64,000 bases of DNA from Rhodococcus sp. B50 (GCF_013602415.1 NZ_WPAG02000002.1:3537480-3601479), one strand, 5' to 3'; shown: positions 47,187-56,260, counted from the stretch's first letter. Notes: generated from the letters alone by a model not told the origin. Program-made: numbers and translations.

Positions 47187-49534
47187 TGTACGTCGTGCCG
47201 GATCTCGGTGTGGGTGGCGCCGAACGTCACGTCACCACCCTGCTCCCTCGGCTGGACGCACAGCGTTTCACGTCGTGCGTCGTCTGCATCGGCGAACCAG
47301 GCGCACTGTTCTCCGACCTCGCCGAATCGTCCGTCCCCGCAACGGCCCTGCGCAGGAGCAAGCGGCAGATGGTGCGCGCCGTCGCCGAGTTGGTGCGGGA
47401 GATGCGCAGGTTCCGTCCCGACATCGTCGTCACGCGGGGATACAACGCCGAGACCCTGGGACGCGCGGCGGCCTTCCTCTCCCGCGTCCCGCACGTGGTG
47501 GTGTGGGTCCACCACTGCGGCGACCCCGAACCCCGCGGCCGGCTCCGACGGCTCGTCGACCGGTGCCTCGATCCGATCACCGACGCCTACTTCGGCGTGG
47601 CGGAGGCCCAGCGTGCATTCATGACCGACGACCTCGGCTACCCGCCCGAGAAGATCACCGTCGTGTACAACGGCGTCGACCCGTCCTTGTACGGCACCGC
47701 CGACGATCGCAGCGTGCTGCCGGAACTCGGCACGGCCGGGGACGCTCCTATCATCGGCATCGTCGCGGCACTGCGGCCGGAGAAGGACCACGCCTGCTTC
47801 CTCCGCGCGGCGCGGCGGGTGGTCGACGTGCGCCCCGACGCCCGATTTCTCGTCATCGGCGACGGCCCGTGCCGCGAGGACCTCGAAACGCTCGTCGACC
47901 GCTCGGGGCTGCGCGCGAACGTCGTCTTCACCGGTTCACGCGACGACATCCCCCGGATCCTCCGTGCCCTGGACGTCGTCGTCCTCTCGTCGTACAGCAT
48001 CGAGTGCTTTCCCATGGCCCTGCTCGAGGCCATGGCGTCCGGGCGACCCGCGGTGTGCACCGCCGTCGGCGGCGTACCCGAGATGCTGGTCGACGGGGTC
48101 ACCGGAAGGCTCGTCCCGGCCCGTGACGCGCGGGCGCTCGCGGACGGGATGCTCGAGCTGCTCGACGATCCCGAACTGGCCCGCAAGATGGGGCGGGCCG
48201 CCCGGGAACGAGTGGAATCGGAATTCACACTCCGGAGAAGCGTCGAGGGCGCCGAGGCTGCCCTCGAAGAAGCGGCACGGTCTCCGCTCGTGCGACCCGC
48301 ACGGTTTCCGCTCGTGCGACCCGCACGGTTTCCGCTCGTGCGACCCGCACGGCCGACGGAGCGGACGGACCCCATCCGTCTGACGCTCGTACTGGACCAG
48401 ACGTTCGTCGGGGGCGTCGAGGTCCTCATGCTCGAGGTGTTCCGGCACCTCGATCCGTCGGTCGTGCGTCCCCGCCTGGTGTGCCTGCGCGAAGCCGGCC
48501 CGCTCGCCGAGGAATACCGGCGCGCGGGATTCGACGTGGAAGTCGTCCCCCGGTCCGGTCGCTTCGATCCGCGCAGAGTGTCGCGGCTGGTGCGGATACT
48601 CCGAGCCGACCGGACCGACGCCGTGCTCGTCACGCATCACCATCACGCGGCGCTGGCACTCGGCAGACTGGCGGCACGATTAGCGGGCACACCCGCGAAT
48701 CTGGTTGCCGCACACGACATGGACCTGACGAATATCGGGAAGCGGTGCCTTCCCCGGTGGGCGGTGTCCACCCTGTTCCTCTCCGATGCCCTCGTACTGC
48801 TGGGACCGCGCCAGGGAGAATATCTGCGCCGCGAGGAGGGCGTCGCTCGCAGACCGTGGTCGCGCACACGAGAAGTGGTCATCACCAACGGCATCGACGT
48901 GGCCGATCCACCCACCGAGGAGGATCGTGCCCGCGCCCGATCGGCCCTCGGACTGTCCCACGACGACTTCGCCGTCGGCATCGTCGCGCGGCTGAGCCGA
49001 CAGAAGGCACACCAGGTGTTGTTCGAGGCGGTACGACTCGCAGCGCACACGCACCCGGAGCTGCGGCTACTGGTCATCGGTGGAGGCGACCGGGAGTGCG
49101 AACTACGTTCTCTCGCCTCTGATCTCGGAATATCCGACCGAACCGTGTTCACGGGGGTACGTCGTGATGTCCGGACGCTGCTGCCGGGGCTGGACGTGTC
49201 GGCACTGTCGTCGGTTCACGAAGGTGCACCCATCACAGTCATCGAAGCGATGGCCGCCGGCCTTCCGGTGGTGGCCACCGGATGCGGTTGTCTGCCCGAC
49301 ATGGTCGCCGACGGGACGGACGGTTTCCTCGTCCCGGTCGGAGACGCCGCGGCACTTGCCGAGCGGCTGTGCCGGCTGGCCGGCGATCGGCGCCTCGCTC
49401 GTCGTCTCGGCGCGAACGGGCGCGAGCGTGCGGAGCGCGAGTACCGGATCTCCCGGACCGCACGCGCGTTCGAGAGCCTACTCACCGATCTGTCGGGCAG
49501 GCGGGCGCGGGTCAGTCCGTCCGCAGGAGGATGA
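47165..49534 (+). CDS. Two fused GT4 glycosyltransferases joined by a repeat linker
   Basis: A 789-residue fusion of two complete GT4 enzymes. Unit 1 (about 1-370) starts YVVPDLGVGGAERHV, has VYNGVDPSLY, VAALRPEKDHACFL and EXFXXXLLEAMA in SIECFPMALLEAMASGRPAV. Unit 2 (about 398-789) starts LTLVLDQTFVGGVEVLML, has ITNGIDVADPP, VARLSRQKAHQVLFEAV and HEGAPITVIEAMAAGLPVVATG. The linker (about 371-396) is three copies of an octapeptide, RFPLVRPA, from a 24-base DNA repeat. Two successive transfer steps by one polypeptide are the natural inference. ATG 47165 has a weak site inside the preceding gene. The 3' end overlaps the convergent glycosidase gene by 23 bases. Confidence 0.92.
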   Translation: MSRPLRLMYVVPDLGVGGAERHVTTLLPRLDAQRFTSCVVCIGEPGALFSDLAESSVPATALRRSKRQMVRAVAELVREMRRFRPDIVVTRGYNAETLGRAAAFLSRVPHVVVWVHHCGDPEPRGRLRRLVDRCLDPITDAYFGVAEAQRAFMTDDLGYPPEKITVVYNGVDPSLYGTADDRSVLPELGTAGDAPIIGIVAALRPEKDHACFLRAARRVVDVRPDARFLVIGDGPCREDLETLVDRSGLRANVVFTGSRDDIPRILRALDVVVLSSYSIECFPMALLEAMASGRPAVCTAVGGVPEMLVDGVTGRLVPARDARALADGMLELLDDPELARKMGRAARERVESEFTLRRSVEGAEAALEEAARSPLVRPARFPLVRPARFPLVRPARPTERTDPIRLTLVLDQTFVGGVEVLMLEVFRHLDPSVVRPRLVCLREAGPLAEEYRRAGFDVEVVPRSGRFDPRRVSRLVRILRADRTDAVLVTHHHHAALALGRLAARLAGTPANLVAAHDMDLTNIGKRCLPRWAVSTLFLSDALVLLGPRQGEYLRREEGVARRPWSRTREVVITNGIDVADPPTEEDRARARSALGLSHDDFAVGIVARLSRQKAHQVLFEAVRLAAHTHPELRLLVIGGGDRECELRSLASDLGISDRTVFTGVRRDVRTLLPGLDVSALSSVHEGAPITVIEAMAAGLPVVATGCGCLPDMVADGTDGFLVPVGDAAALAERLCRLAGDRRLARRLGANGRERAEREYRISRTARAFESLLTDLSGRRARVSPSAGG
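48277..48352 (+). repeat. 24-base tandem repeat linking the two GT4 domains
   Basis: Units 48277-48300, 48301-48324 and 48325-48348 follow ACGGTYTCCGCTCGTGCGAC plus CCGC; units 2 and 3 are identical and unit 1 differs at one base, with ACGG starting a fourth. The repeat is in frame and encodes RFPLVRPA. Confidence 0.92.
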
Positions 49535-50849
49535 GGCCGTCCTGCGGTTCGAGCACGACCTCGTCGGTGACGGTGCCGTCGTTCACGCGCGGATCCTGCG
49601 TTCCCTGCAGGTGACGATAGGGCCTGTCCAGATACACCTGTTCGGCGGTCTCCCCGCTGTTGACGAGCACGATTCCGTTCTCGAAGTCTCGGCGGAGGAC
49701 GGTTCTGCCCGCGTCGCCCTGCAGGCTTGCCTCGGAGACAGGCAGGCCCAGATAGCCGTGGCCGAGTCCCGCTCCGTCCATCTCGTCGTAGTAGGCGGTG
49801 CTGCCGTAGTGCAGGAGCATCGGCGCCCAGTAGCCGTCACTCAGGAGCGTGGCCGTGAGGAAGAAGCGGGCACGTCGATAGGTGTCCGCCACGCTCCCCC
49901 CGGCCCCCAGGCGGTCGATCGTCATCCACACTCCGGGGAGGCGGTGCCCCTCACCCGCGGTGGTCGCGAGGTAGCGTTCGAGGTCCAGACCCGGATCGCG
50001 TTCGGCCATCGGGTCCGCGAAGCTCTCCCAGGCGCGTCCGTCGAGCAGGCCGTCCACCAGGCTGCGGTCGCCGTTCGCGATGATGATCGCGTCGGGCATC
50101 CTCTCTCTCATGAGCCGTTCCGCCACGGAGACACCTCGTGCCCACGGCCCGTCGGGACCGTAGATCTGCGAGTCCGGTTCGTCCTCGCCGTCGCCGTCGA
50201 CGTCCCACGCATCCGCGTCGGCCGAGTAGATCCGATCTCCCCAGACGTCGAGGAGAACACCGTCCCAGACGCCGGTGGACCAGACCTGGTCGACGACCCA
50301 CTCCGCGGCGTACTCGGCATACATCTTCCCGTCGACTCGCGGCGCCAGGTCGGCAAGGTTGGTCATCGTCGTCCTGGGCCACTCGCTCACCGGTTCCCCG
50401 GACGCCGTGGTGGCGACCCATTCCTCGGGGAAGGCACTACTGTTCGGCCCGTCGAATTGCCACAGTGCGTACCGGTCGGCCCAGTATCCCGGTGAGCCCA
50501 ACGCAGCCGGACGGTCGATGAGGTTTATGTACGCCAGCAGCCGGATACGCGGATTCCGCGACCGCAGGCCCTCGAAGTACGAGGTCGGAACACGATGCGC
50601 CCATTCGTGATCGAGAACCACGAGATCGTACCGAGCGAGCTCCTCCATCGGCGGGAGACGATCCTGGTCGAGAAAATAGGTGGCGGTTCTCGGGAAGGTC
50701 GGCTCGCCGGTCGCTCCCGGGCCTGTGGGGACACCCGGCACGGACATCACCGCCGTCGATGCCGCGTCCGCGGTGGTGTTGCGCGCGGTCGGCACCGCGC
50801 AGGACAACGACGACATCGACACGAGCACGACGAGCAGGATCCGGGACAC
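49512..50849 (-). CDS. Exported glycoside-hydrolase-like protein (GHL15-type)
   Basis: A 445-residue exported protein. The N-terminus is a short hydrophobic signal (ILLVVLVSMSSLSC) with a possible but non-canonical lipobox ending at Cys17. The rest resembles the putative TIM-barrel glycosidase family GHL15: YFLDQDRLPPMEELARYDLVV, RIRLLAYINLIDRP, a Trp-rich segment, VWDGVLLDVWGDRIY with strand-end acids, PDAIIIANGDRSLVDG, then a C-terminal beta region (LVNSGETAEQVYLDRPYRHL). It would cut or trim glycans outside the membrane. GTG 50849 is the only good start. It follows the CapK-like gene by 65 bases on the minus strand and is convergent with the GT4 fusion. Catalytic residues are not assigned. 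Confidence 0.72.
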   Translation of the reverse strand: MSRILLVVLVSMSSLSCAVPTARNTTADAASTAVMSVPGVPTGPGATGEPTFPRTATYFLDQDRLPPMEELARYDLVVLDHEWAHRVPTSYFEGLRSRNPRIRLLAYINLIDRPAALGSPGYWADRYALWQFDGPNSSAFPEEWVATTASGEPVSEWPRTTMTNLADLAPRVDGKMYAEYAAEWVVDQVWSTGVWDGVLLDVWGDRIYSADADAWDVDGDGEDEPDSQIYGPDGPWARGVSVAERLMRERMPDAIIIANGDRSLVDGLLDGRAWESFADPMAERDPGLDLERYLATTAGEGHRLPGVWMTIDRLGAGGSVADTYRRARFFLTATLLSDGYWAPMLLHYGSTAYYDEMDGAGLGHGYLGLPVSEASLQGDAGRTVLRRDFENGIVLVNSGETAEQVYLDRPYRHLQGTQDPRVNDGTVTDEVVLEPQDGLILLRTD

Positions 50850-50914
50850 TGTGCGGCGCTTCGATACCCGGGGTCGAAGGCGGTGTCGGGCGCTCCCGGA
50901 CACGGGATCCCGCC

Positions 50915-52294
50915 TCACTCTCCCGGACCCAGGCGATAGCCGGTGAATGCATCCGCCACGGCCGCCGGAACGGCTCGGGCACCTCCGCCCTCCACCACGG
51001 CCGATTTGAGCTTGCCGGATGCGGTGCGTGGCACGGCCTCCAGGCTCACCACCCGGAGTTCCTGTCCGGGACCGAACAACCGCTCGACATTGCGTACGTA
51101 CTGTTGCTCGACGCGTTCGGCGTCGAATCCCACGCCCGGGACCATCCGGATCTCGAACCGTCCGGGGGCGAGTTGTGCGATCTGGGCCTCGCGGACACCC
51201 GTGACGTCGTCGATCACGGTCGACGGCAACGGAAGTGGTCTGCCGTCCGCCGCGGTGAAGGCGTCCTCGACCCGTCCGTCGAGTTCCCCGAGGGCGGGGA
51301 ACGCGCGCCCGCAGGCACACTCACCGGCCGGCGCCGGCCCGACCAGATCACCCGTCCGGTAGCGGAAGATCGGGAAACCCCAGTTGTGCAAGGGCGTTCC
51401 GATGATCTCCCACCTGTCCGGGACGCCGGGAACGGGTTCGAGTTCCACGATGCCGTAATCGGGGAAGATGTGCATCGTACCTGCCTCGCACGTGCCTGCC
51501 ATCGCGACGCGCTCCGTTTGACCGTAGTGGTCGACGATCGGGCCCCGGAAGACCTCACGGATCAGGCCACGCTGGGCGGAGCGCATCGCTTCCGACGACG
51601 TGAGGACGGCGCGGACGGGGAGTCGTTCCCCTCGTTCGTACAGCAGTTCCGCGAGCAGGCAGATACTCGAAGGCCAGCCGTCGATCGCGTCGGGACGGAA
51701 CCTGCGAATGTCCCCCACGATCATCGGCAGATCGTCGGGCGTGAGCCGGTAGCTCGACACCAGCAGTTGCCGTGCGCCAGGGACGATCCGGGTGGGGCTT
51801 CCGGGACGATCCGCCGCGAAATCGCTGCTGCCCAGAGTCACCCGGCGCGGCGTGCGCGGCAGTCCGAACCAACTCCACTGCCGCTCGAGCACACGCATCT
51901 CGTAGACCGACGAACCCGGCGTCCGGTAGACGGTGACGGCGCGACCGGACGTCCCGCTCGAGTGCGCCTCCCACATTGCCCGCGCGGGGTAGGCGCGGAA
52001 CATCTCGGGGCGATCCATCAGGTCGGCGCGCCGGAGGACGGGCAGGCGCCGTAGGTCGTCGAGGGTACGGAACGTGCGCGGGTCCACCTTCTCGCGGCGG
52101 AACCATTGCCGATAGAAAGGAGAGGCGACGGCCGCCCATCGCGTCATCGCCCGGAGTCGACGCTCCTGGAAGGCACGGATCCCGTCGGGGCCCGCCGTGG
52201 CGACCCGGCGGAGTTCGCGGCTCATGGGGACGGCGAGCGGATGCATCCGCCGTGCGCGGTGCTGGACGGCGACGAGTTTCTTCGGAGGCGCCAT
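50915..52294 (-). CDS. CapK-like adenylate-forming enzyme (phenylacetate-CoA ligase fold)
   Basis: A 459-residue ANL-superfamily protein of the CapK/PaaK-like group often found in capsule loci. Visible motifs are AHSSGTSGRAVTVYRT (AMP/phosphate loop), VRAVLTSSEAMRSAQR, VDHYGQTERVAMAG (adenine-binding), FPIFRYRTGDLV with the ribose-binding Asp, ACGRAFPALGELDGRVED, and the C-terminal Lys in TASGKLKS. All key positions look intact. The substrate may be an acid or amino acid to be attached to the polymer, but no CoA or carrier partner is visible nearby. ATG 52294 follows AAGGTGG. A sigma-A-like promoter lies 35-63 bases upstream. Confidence 0.85.
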   Translation of the reverse strand: MAPPKKLVAVQHRARRMHPLAVPMSRELRRVATAGPDGIRAFQERRLRAMTRWAAVASPFYRQWFRREKVDPRTFRTLDDLRRLPVLRRADLMDRPEMFRAYPARAMWEAHSSGTSGRAVTVYRTPGSSVYEMRVLERQWSWFGLPRTPRRVTLGSSDFAADRPGSPTRIVPGARQLLVSSYRLTPDDLPMIVGDIRRFRPDAIDGWPSSICLLAELLYERGERLPVRAVLTSSEAMRSAQRGLIREVFRGPIVDHYGQTERVAMAGTCEAGTMHIFPDYGIVELEPVPGVPDRWEIIGTPLHNWGFPIFRYRTGDLVGPAPAGECACGRAFPALGELDGRVEDAFTAADGRPLPLPSTVIDDVTGVREAQIAQLAPGRFEIRMVPGVGFDAERVEQQYVRNVERLFGPGQELRVVSLEAVPRTASGKLKSAVVEGGGARAVPAAVADAFTGYRLGPGE

Positions 52295-52328
52295 GGGACC
52301 ACCTTCGCTTCGGATACGCTCGGCGCTA

Positions 52329-52357
52329 AACATACCTGTAGTCTGATTAGGCGGCAA
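52329..52357 (-). promoter_or_regulatory. Sigma-A-like promoter of the capK-like gene
   Basis: On the minus strand TTGCCG (52357-52352) and TATGTT (52334-52329) are spaced by exactly 17 bases. Transcription would start about 28 bases before the ATG. The divergent heparinase-type gene must be served from the same 141-base, AT-rich gap, which also holds ACTCTGATTTTGCTA at 52365-52379. Confidence 0.55.
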
Positions 52358-52435
52358 TCTACATACTCTGATTTTGCTACGGTGGGGCATCCGGTCTGTG
52401 CCGATCCCTGTCGATCACCTCGTAACGGAGGTCTC

Positions 52436-54559
52436 GTGCAACGACTCACCTGGTACGCGCATCGCCTCCGCGCGATGGAAGCCGCCGAGATCGCGTGGCG
52501 GGTCCATCGCGTCGTCGGCCGGTGCCTTCCGTCCCGACCGCTCACCGACACGCAACTCGTCGGACCCGACCTCGACTGGCGTGGCGCCCTCGAACGTTTC
52601 CGCGTAGCCGAGGGTCGTCCCGTCCTCCTCGGCCCCGAGCGGATCGACGCACTCACCGGAACCGAGCCCGCCGCCGTCACGCTCGCTGCCGCGGATCGGG
52701 TGCTCGAACACCGGTTCACCTTCTTCGGTTATCCGGAAGCGGCTCTCGGACCCGAGATCGACTGGAACCACGATCCCGTCGGCGGGATCGAATGGCCGAA
52801 CCTCCCGTCCCACCGAATCGATCACCGCACCGCACCGGGCGACCCGAAGTGGATCTGGGAATTGAACCGGCTGCAGCACCTTCCGTGGCTTGCGCAGGCC
52901 TGGCTCCTGACCCACGACGATCGCTATGCCGCCGAAGCGTTCGACCAGCTGGACTCGTGGATCGCCGGCAATCCCCCGGGGCGGGGCATCGCGTGGCGTG
53001 GAGCGTTCGAAGCGGGCATCCGCGCGATCTCGGTGGCCGTCGCGCTGCAGGGACTGCGGTACAGTCCGCGTCTCACCGTCGCCCGGTTCCGCACCGTGGT
53101 GTGCATGCTCGCGGAGAGTGCCCGCCGGTGCTGGGCCGAACGCTCGTTGTACAGCTCGTCCAACAATCACCTGATCGGCGAACTCGCGGGCCTGGCCACC
53201 GTCGCACTCCTTCTCCCCGATCTGCGGCCGTCGCCGCGGTGGGAGCGCGACGCCGTCACCGCCTTGTGCGCGGAGGCGGACCGGCAGATCCTGCCCGACG
53301 GCGGCGGCGCCGAACAGGCCGTGGGCTACCAGGTCTTCACAGCGGAGCTCCTGCTCCTCGTGGCCGAGATGCTCCGGCGGCGTGACTCGTATGCGCCCGT
53401 CCTGCTGACGAATGCCGTCACGCGCAGCGCCCGCTATCTCGCGGCGGTGGTCGGAGACCACGACCCGGCACCCCGCTACGGGGACGACGACGAAGGTTTC
53501 GCACTGCGTCTCGACCCGTACCCGGTGCGTACCGTCCGTGATCATCTCGGTCTCGTGGGTGCGGTCCTGGGCACACCCGAAGCGATACGGGCCGGCACCC
53601 TCCCGCCGGCCGCGGCGTGGCTGGCTCTCCGCACGGAGGCCCGCGCAGACGCACCCACCGGGAGCGAGCCCTTCGGCAGCTTCCACGCCCGCGACGGTGG
53701 TCTCGTGGTGCTGCGCTCCGGGCGACGCCGGATCACCATGGACGTCGGGCCCCTCGGGTACCTCTCGATCGCAGCGCACGGCCACGCCGACGCACTCGCG
53801 GTCACCCTGAGTGCCGACGGCCGCGAGCTCGTCGGCCATCCGGGCGTGACGAGTTATTACGGCCACCCCGACTGGCGGGCCGCACACCGGGGAACACGGG
53901 CCCATCCCACTGCCTCGGTGGACGGGCTCGACCAGTCCGTCATCGGCGGTGCCTTCCTCTGGCGGCAGCACGCGCGAGTACGCACCCACTCCGTGGACAT
54001 CGCCTCCGGCTTCGTGGACGCCGAGCACGACGGCTACCTCCGCCTCGACGAACCCGTCGTGCACCGCAGGTGGCTCATCGCACCGCCCGACCGCGCCACC
54101 GCAGTAGTGGTGGACGTGTTCACCGGCACCGGTCACCACGAGTTCCGCACCGCCTGGCCGCTGCACCCGTCCCTCGACGCCCGGCCCGTCGGCTGCGGCC
54201 ACCTCGTCCTCAGGGACGGCGCGCCGGTCCTGCAGCTCGCCTACGCGGCCTCTTCGGGGGATCCGATCCGCAGCGAGATCCGGGGCGACACCGATACGAA
54301 CCTGGGCTGGTGGTCGCATCGGCTCGAATCCCGCGTCCCTGCATGGCTCGTCGGCAGCGTCGTGCACGCGACGCCTCCGGTCGCGCTGGTGACGACCTTG
54401 ACACCGTGCGGCGCCGACGAGCCGGTGGTCTCGGGACTCGCCGTCGAACTGCACGACGCCGCGATCACCGTCCGATGGCACGACGGGGACGGCACCCACG
54501 TCCACACCCTCCTGCCGAGCAACGACCCCGTTCCCCACAACCTGATCCCCACAATCTGA
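52436..54559 (+). CDS. Heparinase II/III family polysaccharide lyase
   Basis: A 707-residue protein with the two-part layout of the family: an N-terminal alpha/alpha toroid (about 60-370; WELNRLQHLPWLAQAW, RYAAEAFDQLDSWIAGNPPGRGIAW, SSNNHLIGELAGLA, GGGAEQAVGYQVF) and a C-terminal beta-sandwich with GPLGYLSIAAHGHADALAV (His448, His450) and GVTSYYGHPDWR. Lyases of this fold cleave uronic-acid-containing chains by beta-elimination, fitting the WecC product ManNAcA in this locus. There is no signal peptide, so it may act on intracellular material or be exported otherwise. GTG 52436 follows GGAGG. First gene of a unit with the GT2 and epimerase genes. Confidence 0.88.
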   Translation: MQRLTWYAHRLRAMEAAEIAWRVHRVVGRCLPSRPLTDTQLVGPDLDWRGALERFRVAEGRPVLLGPERIDALTGTEPAAVTLAAADRVLEHRFTFFGYPEAALGPEIDWNHDPVGGIEWPNLPSHRIDHRTAPGDPKWIWELNRLQHLPWLAQAWLLTHDDRYAAEAFDQLDSWIAGNPPGRGIAWRGAFEAGIRAISVAVALQGLRYSPRLTVARFRTVVCMLAESARRCWAERSLYSSSNNHLIGELAGLATVALLLPDLRPSPRWERDAVTALCAEADRQILPDGGGAEQAVGYQVFTAELLLLVAEMLRRRDSYAPVLLTNAVTRSARYLAAVVGDHDPAPRYGDDDEGFALRLDPYPVRTVRDHLGLVGAVLGTPEAIRAGTLPPAAAWLALRTEARADAPTGSEPFGSFHARDGGLVVLRSGRRRITMDVGPLGYLSIAAHGHADALAVTLSADGRELVGHPGVTSYYGHPDWRAAHRGTRAHPTASVDGLDQSVIGGAFLWRQHARVRTHSVDIASGFVDAEHDGYLRLDEPVVHRRWLIAPPDRATAVVVDVFTGTGHHEFRTAWPLHPSLDARPVGCGHLVLRDGAPVLQLAYAASSGDPIRSEIRGDTDTNLGWWSHRLESRVPAWLVGSVVHATPPVALVTTLTPCGADEPVVSGLAVELHDAAITVRWHDGDGTHVHTLLPSNDPVPHNLIPTI

Positions 54560-54584
54560 TTCGCACAGTCGGAGGAGTTCGAGC

Positions 54585-55589
54585 ATGGAACCGACCTTCA
54601 GCTTCCTCACCACCGCCTACCGCACCGAGGATTACGTCGCCGAGACGATCGAATCCGTCTTCGCACAGAAACGGGACGACTGGGAACACGTGATCGTCGA
54701 CAACGGAATGTCGGACGATATGGCACGCGTGATCGGACGGTATCTGAACGACCCGCGAATCATCCTGGTGAGACAGGAGAATCGAGGCTACGCGGGCGGG
54801 ATCTCCGCAGCGGCGACGGCGGCACGAGGACGGTACCTGTGTGTCCTCGACAGTGACGATCACCTGATGCCCGGTTTCTGCACGCGGGTCGGCGCCGTGC
54901 TCGACTCGCGGCCCGAGATCGACGCCGTCGCGGTGGACGCCCACCTGTTCACCGATTCCGAGGGGCTGCTGCCCACCGGATACATGCGGTCGATCGGGGC
55001 GGGCGGGAATCGCCGGGGGCGCGGACGTCTCACGCTGCTCGACGTCCTCGGCGGCGAGGTTCCCTACTACACGGCGGCGGTTCGCCGCGAGGCGTGGTCC
55101 GCCGTGAACGCCTACGCCTCGGGCATCGACGACGTCGACGAATCGGTGATCGTCTGGCTGCGCCTCGCCGACCGTTTCGAGGTGCAGATGCTGCCCGACC
55201 GGCTCGCCCGGTACCGGCTGCGCGGCGACTCGGACTCGAGGGACGAGGCCACCGTCGCGACCTTCGAACGGCAGTTGATCCGGTCGTTCCAGGCAGGGGC
55301 GGCGTTGGCGAAGACCCCCGAGGAGCACGTGGCCCTGGAAGAGACGGTGGGCAGGCTCCGCTACGACCAGGCTCTGCGTCGGGCCCGGTCCGCTTTCCTC
55401 CGCAACGATCTGCCCACGGCTCGGATCGCGGCCCGGGACGCCTACACCTACCGGCGCTCGCTGCGCGCTGCCGTCGCGCTCGCGTCCGTCACGGTGGCCC
55501 CCGGTCCGATCCGGATGCTGTATCCGGCGAAGCAGCGGCTCGCGAGTGCCGCCGGGCGGGTCGCCGTCCGTCTCAACGCTCCGACCTGA
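54585..55589 (+). CDS. GT2-family glycosyltransferase
   Basis: A 334-residue GT-A inverting transferase. The N-terminal domain reads FSFLTTAYRTEDYVAETIESVFAQ, HVIVDNGMSDDMARVI, ENRGYAGGISAAATAARGRYLCVLDSDDHLMPGF, where DSDD is the metal-binding DXD. The C-terminal third is helical and Arg/Ala-rich, perhaps membrane-associated. Expected role: addition of one sugar to the lipid-linked repeat unit. ATG 54585 follows GGAGGAG with good spacing, 25 bases after the lyase gene. Donor is unknown. Confidence 0.92.
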   Translation: MEPTFSFLTTAYRTEDYVAETIESVFAQKRDDWEHVIVDNGMSDDMARVIGRYLNDPRIILVRQENRGYAGGISAAATAARGRYLCVLDSDDHLMPGFCTRVGAVLDSRPEIDAVAVDAHLFTDSEGLLPTGYMRSIGAGGNRRGRGRLTLLDVLGGEVPYYTAAVRREAWSAVNAYASGIDDVDESVIVWLRLADRFEVQMLPDRLARYRLRGDSDSRDEATVATFERQLIRSFQAGAALAKTPEEHVALEETVGRLRYDQALRRARSAFLRNDLPTARIAARDAYTYRRSLRAAVALASVTVAPGPIRMLYPAKQRLASAAGRVAVRLNAPT

Positions 55590-55660
55590 TGCGCCTCCCG
55601 ATCCCGCACATCTTCCGATTCGACACGACTTCCGATCCACAAGTCCGAGGGGGGCCTGCG

Positions 55661-56260
55661 ATGCGTATCGACACCACCGACCTGGCCGGTGTGCTCGTTC
55701 TCCGCCCCGAACCGTTCCGCGACGATCGCGGTCTCTTCACCCGCACCTTCGACGCGGCCGAATTCGACGCGTATCTCCAGAGCCGTTCGGATTCGCCGGC
55801 GGTCCGGGCTTCGGACTTCGTGCAGGACTCGCAGTCCCGCTCCGCGCGGGGCGTCATCCGGGGCATGCACGGACGGTCCGGAGAGGGGGAGGCCAAGCTG
55901 GTGCGCTGCGCGCACGGGGCGATCCACGACGTGCTGGTCGACATCCGCTACGGATCGCCCACTTTCGGCCGGTCGCAGGCGTTCCTGCTCGACGACGTCG
56001 AGTTCGCCCACCTCTTCGTACCACCGGGCTTCCTGCACGGCTTCCAGGCCCTGGCCGACGTCACCGACGTGTGTTACCGCATCGACCGGCCGCACGACCC
56101 GCGTGAGGATCTTGCGGTGGCACACGACGATCCGGACCTGGCAATCGTCTGGCCGCTCCCGGTGACGACGATCAGCGCGCGTGACGCGGCGGCGGGAAGC
56201 TGGAAGGAATTGCTGGCCGGGCTCCCCTCCTCGGAGAACCCGGCCGACGTGTTGTGGTGA
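55661..56260 (+). CDS. RmlC-like dTDP-sugar 3,5-epimerase family protein
   Basis: A 199-residue cupin with the length of dTDP-4-dehydrorhamnose 3,5-epimerases. Landmarks are RDDRGLFTRTFD, SQSRSARGVIRGMH with the catalytic His at about 70, RCAHGAIHDVLVDIRYGSPTFG, and HLFVPPGFLHGFQAL. The Gln of the usual RGLHYQ is replaced (RGMHGRS), so sugar specificity may differ. No rmlA, rmlB or rmlD is present here. I prefer ATG 55661, which gives the standard N-terminus and follows GAGGGGGG; an ATG at 55589 overlapping the GT2 stop would add 24 residues. Functionally it supplies or modifies a nucleotide-deoxysugar for the polymer. Confidence 0.82.
   Translation: MRIDTTDLAGVLVLRPEPFRDDRGLFTRTFDAAEFDAYLQSRSDSPAVRASDFVQDSQSRSARGVIRGMHGRSGEGEAKLVRCAHGAIHDVLVDIRYGSPTFGRSQAFLLDDVEFAHLFVPPGFLHGFQALADVTDVCYRIDRPHDPREDLAVAHDDPDLAIVWPLPVTTISARDAAAGSWKELLAGLPSSENPADVLW

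Noticed and set aside
48277..48352. CRISPR-like repeat
   Set aside because: Units are directly adjacent without spacers and are in frame within a gene, so this is a coding minisatellite.
55661..56260. Complete dTDP-rhamnose pathway
   Set aside because: Only an RmlC-like gene is present; no rmlA, rmlB or rmlD occurs in the window, so rhamnose synthesis is not claimed.
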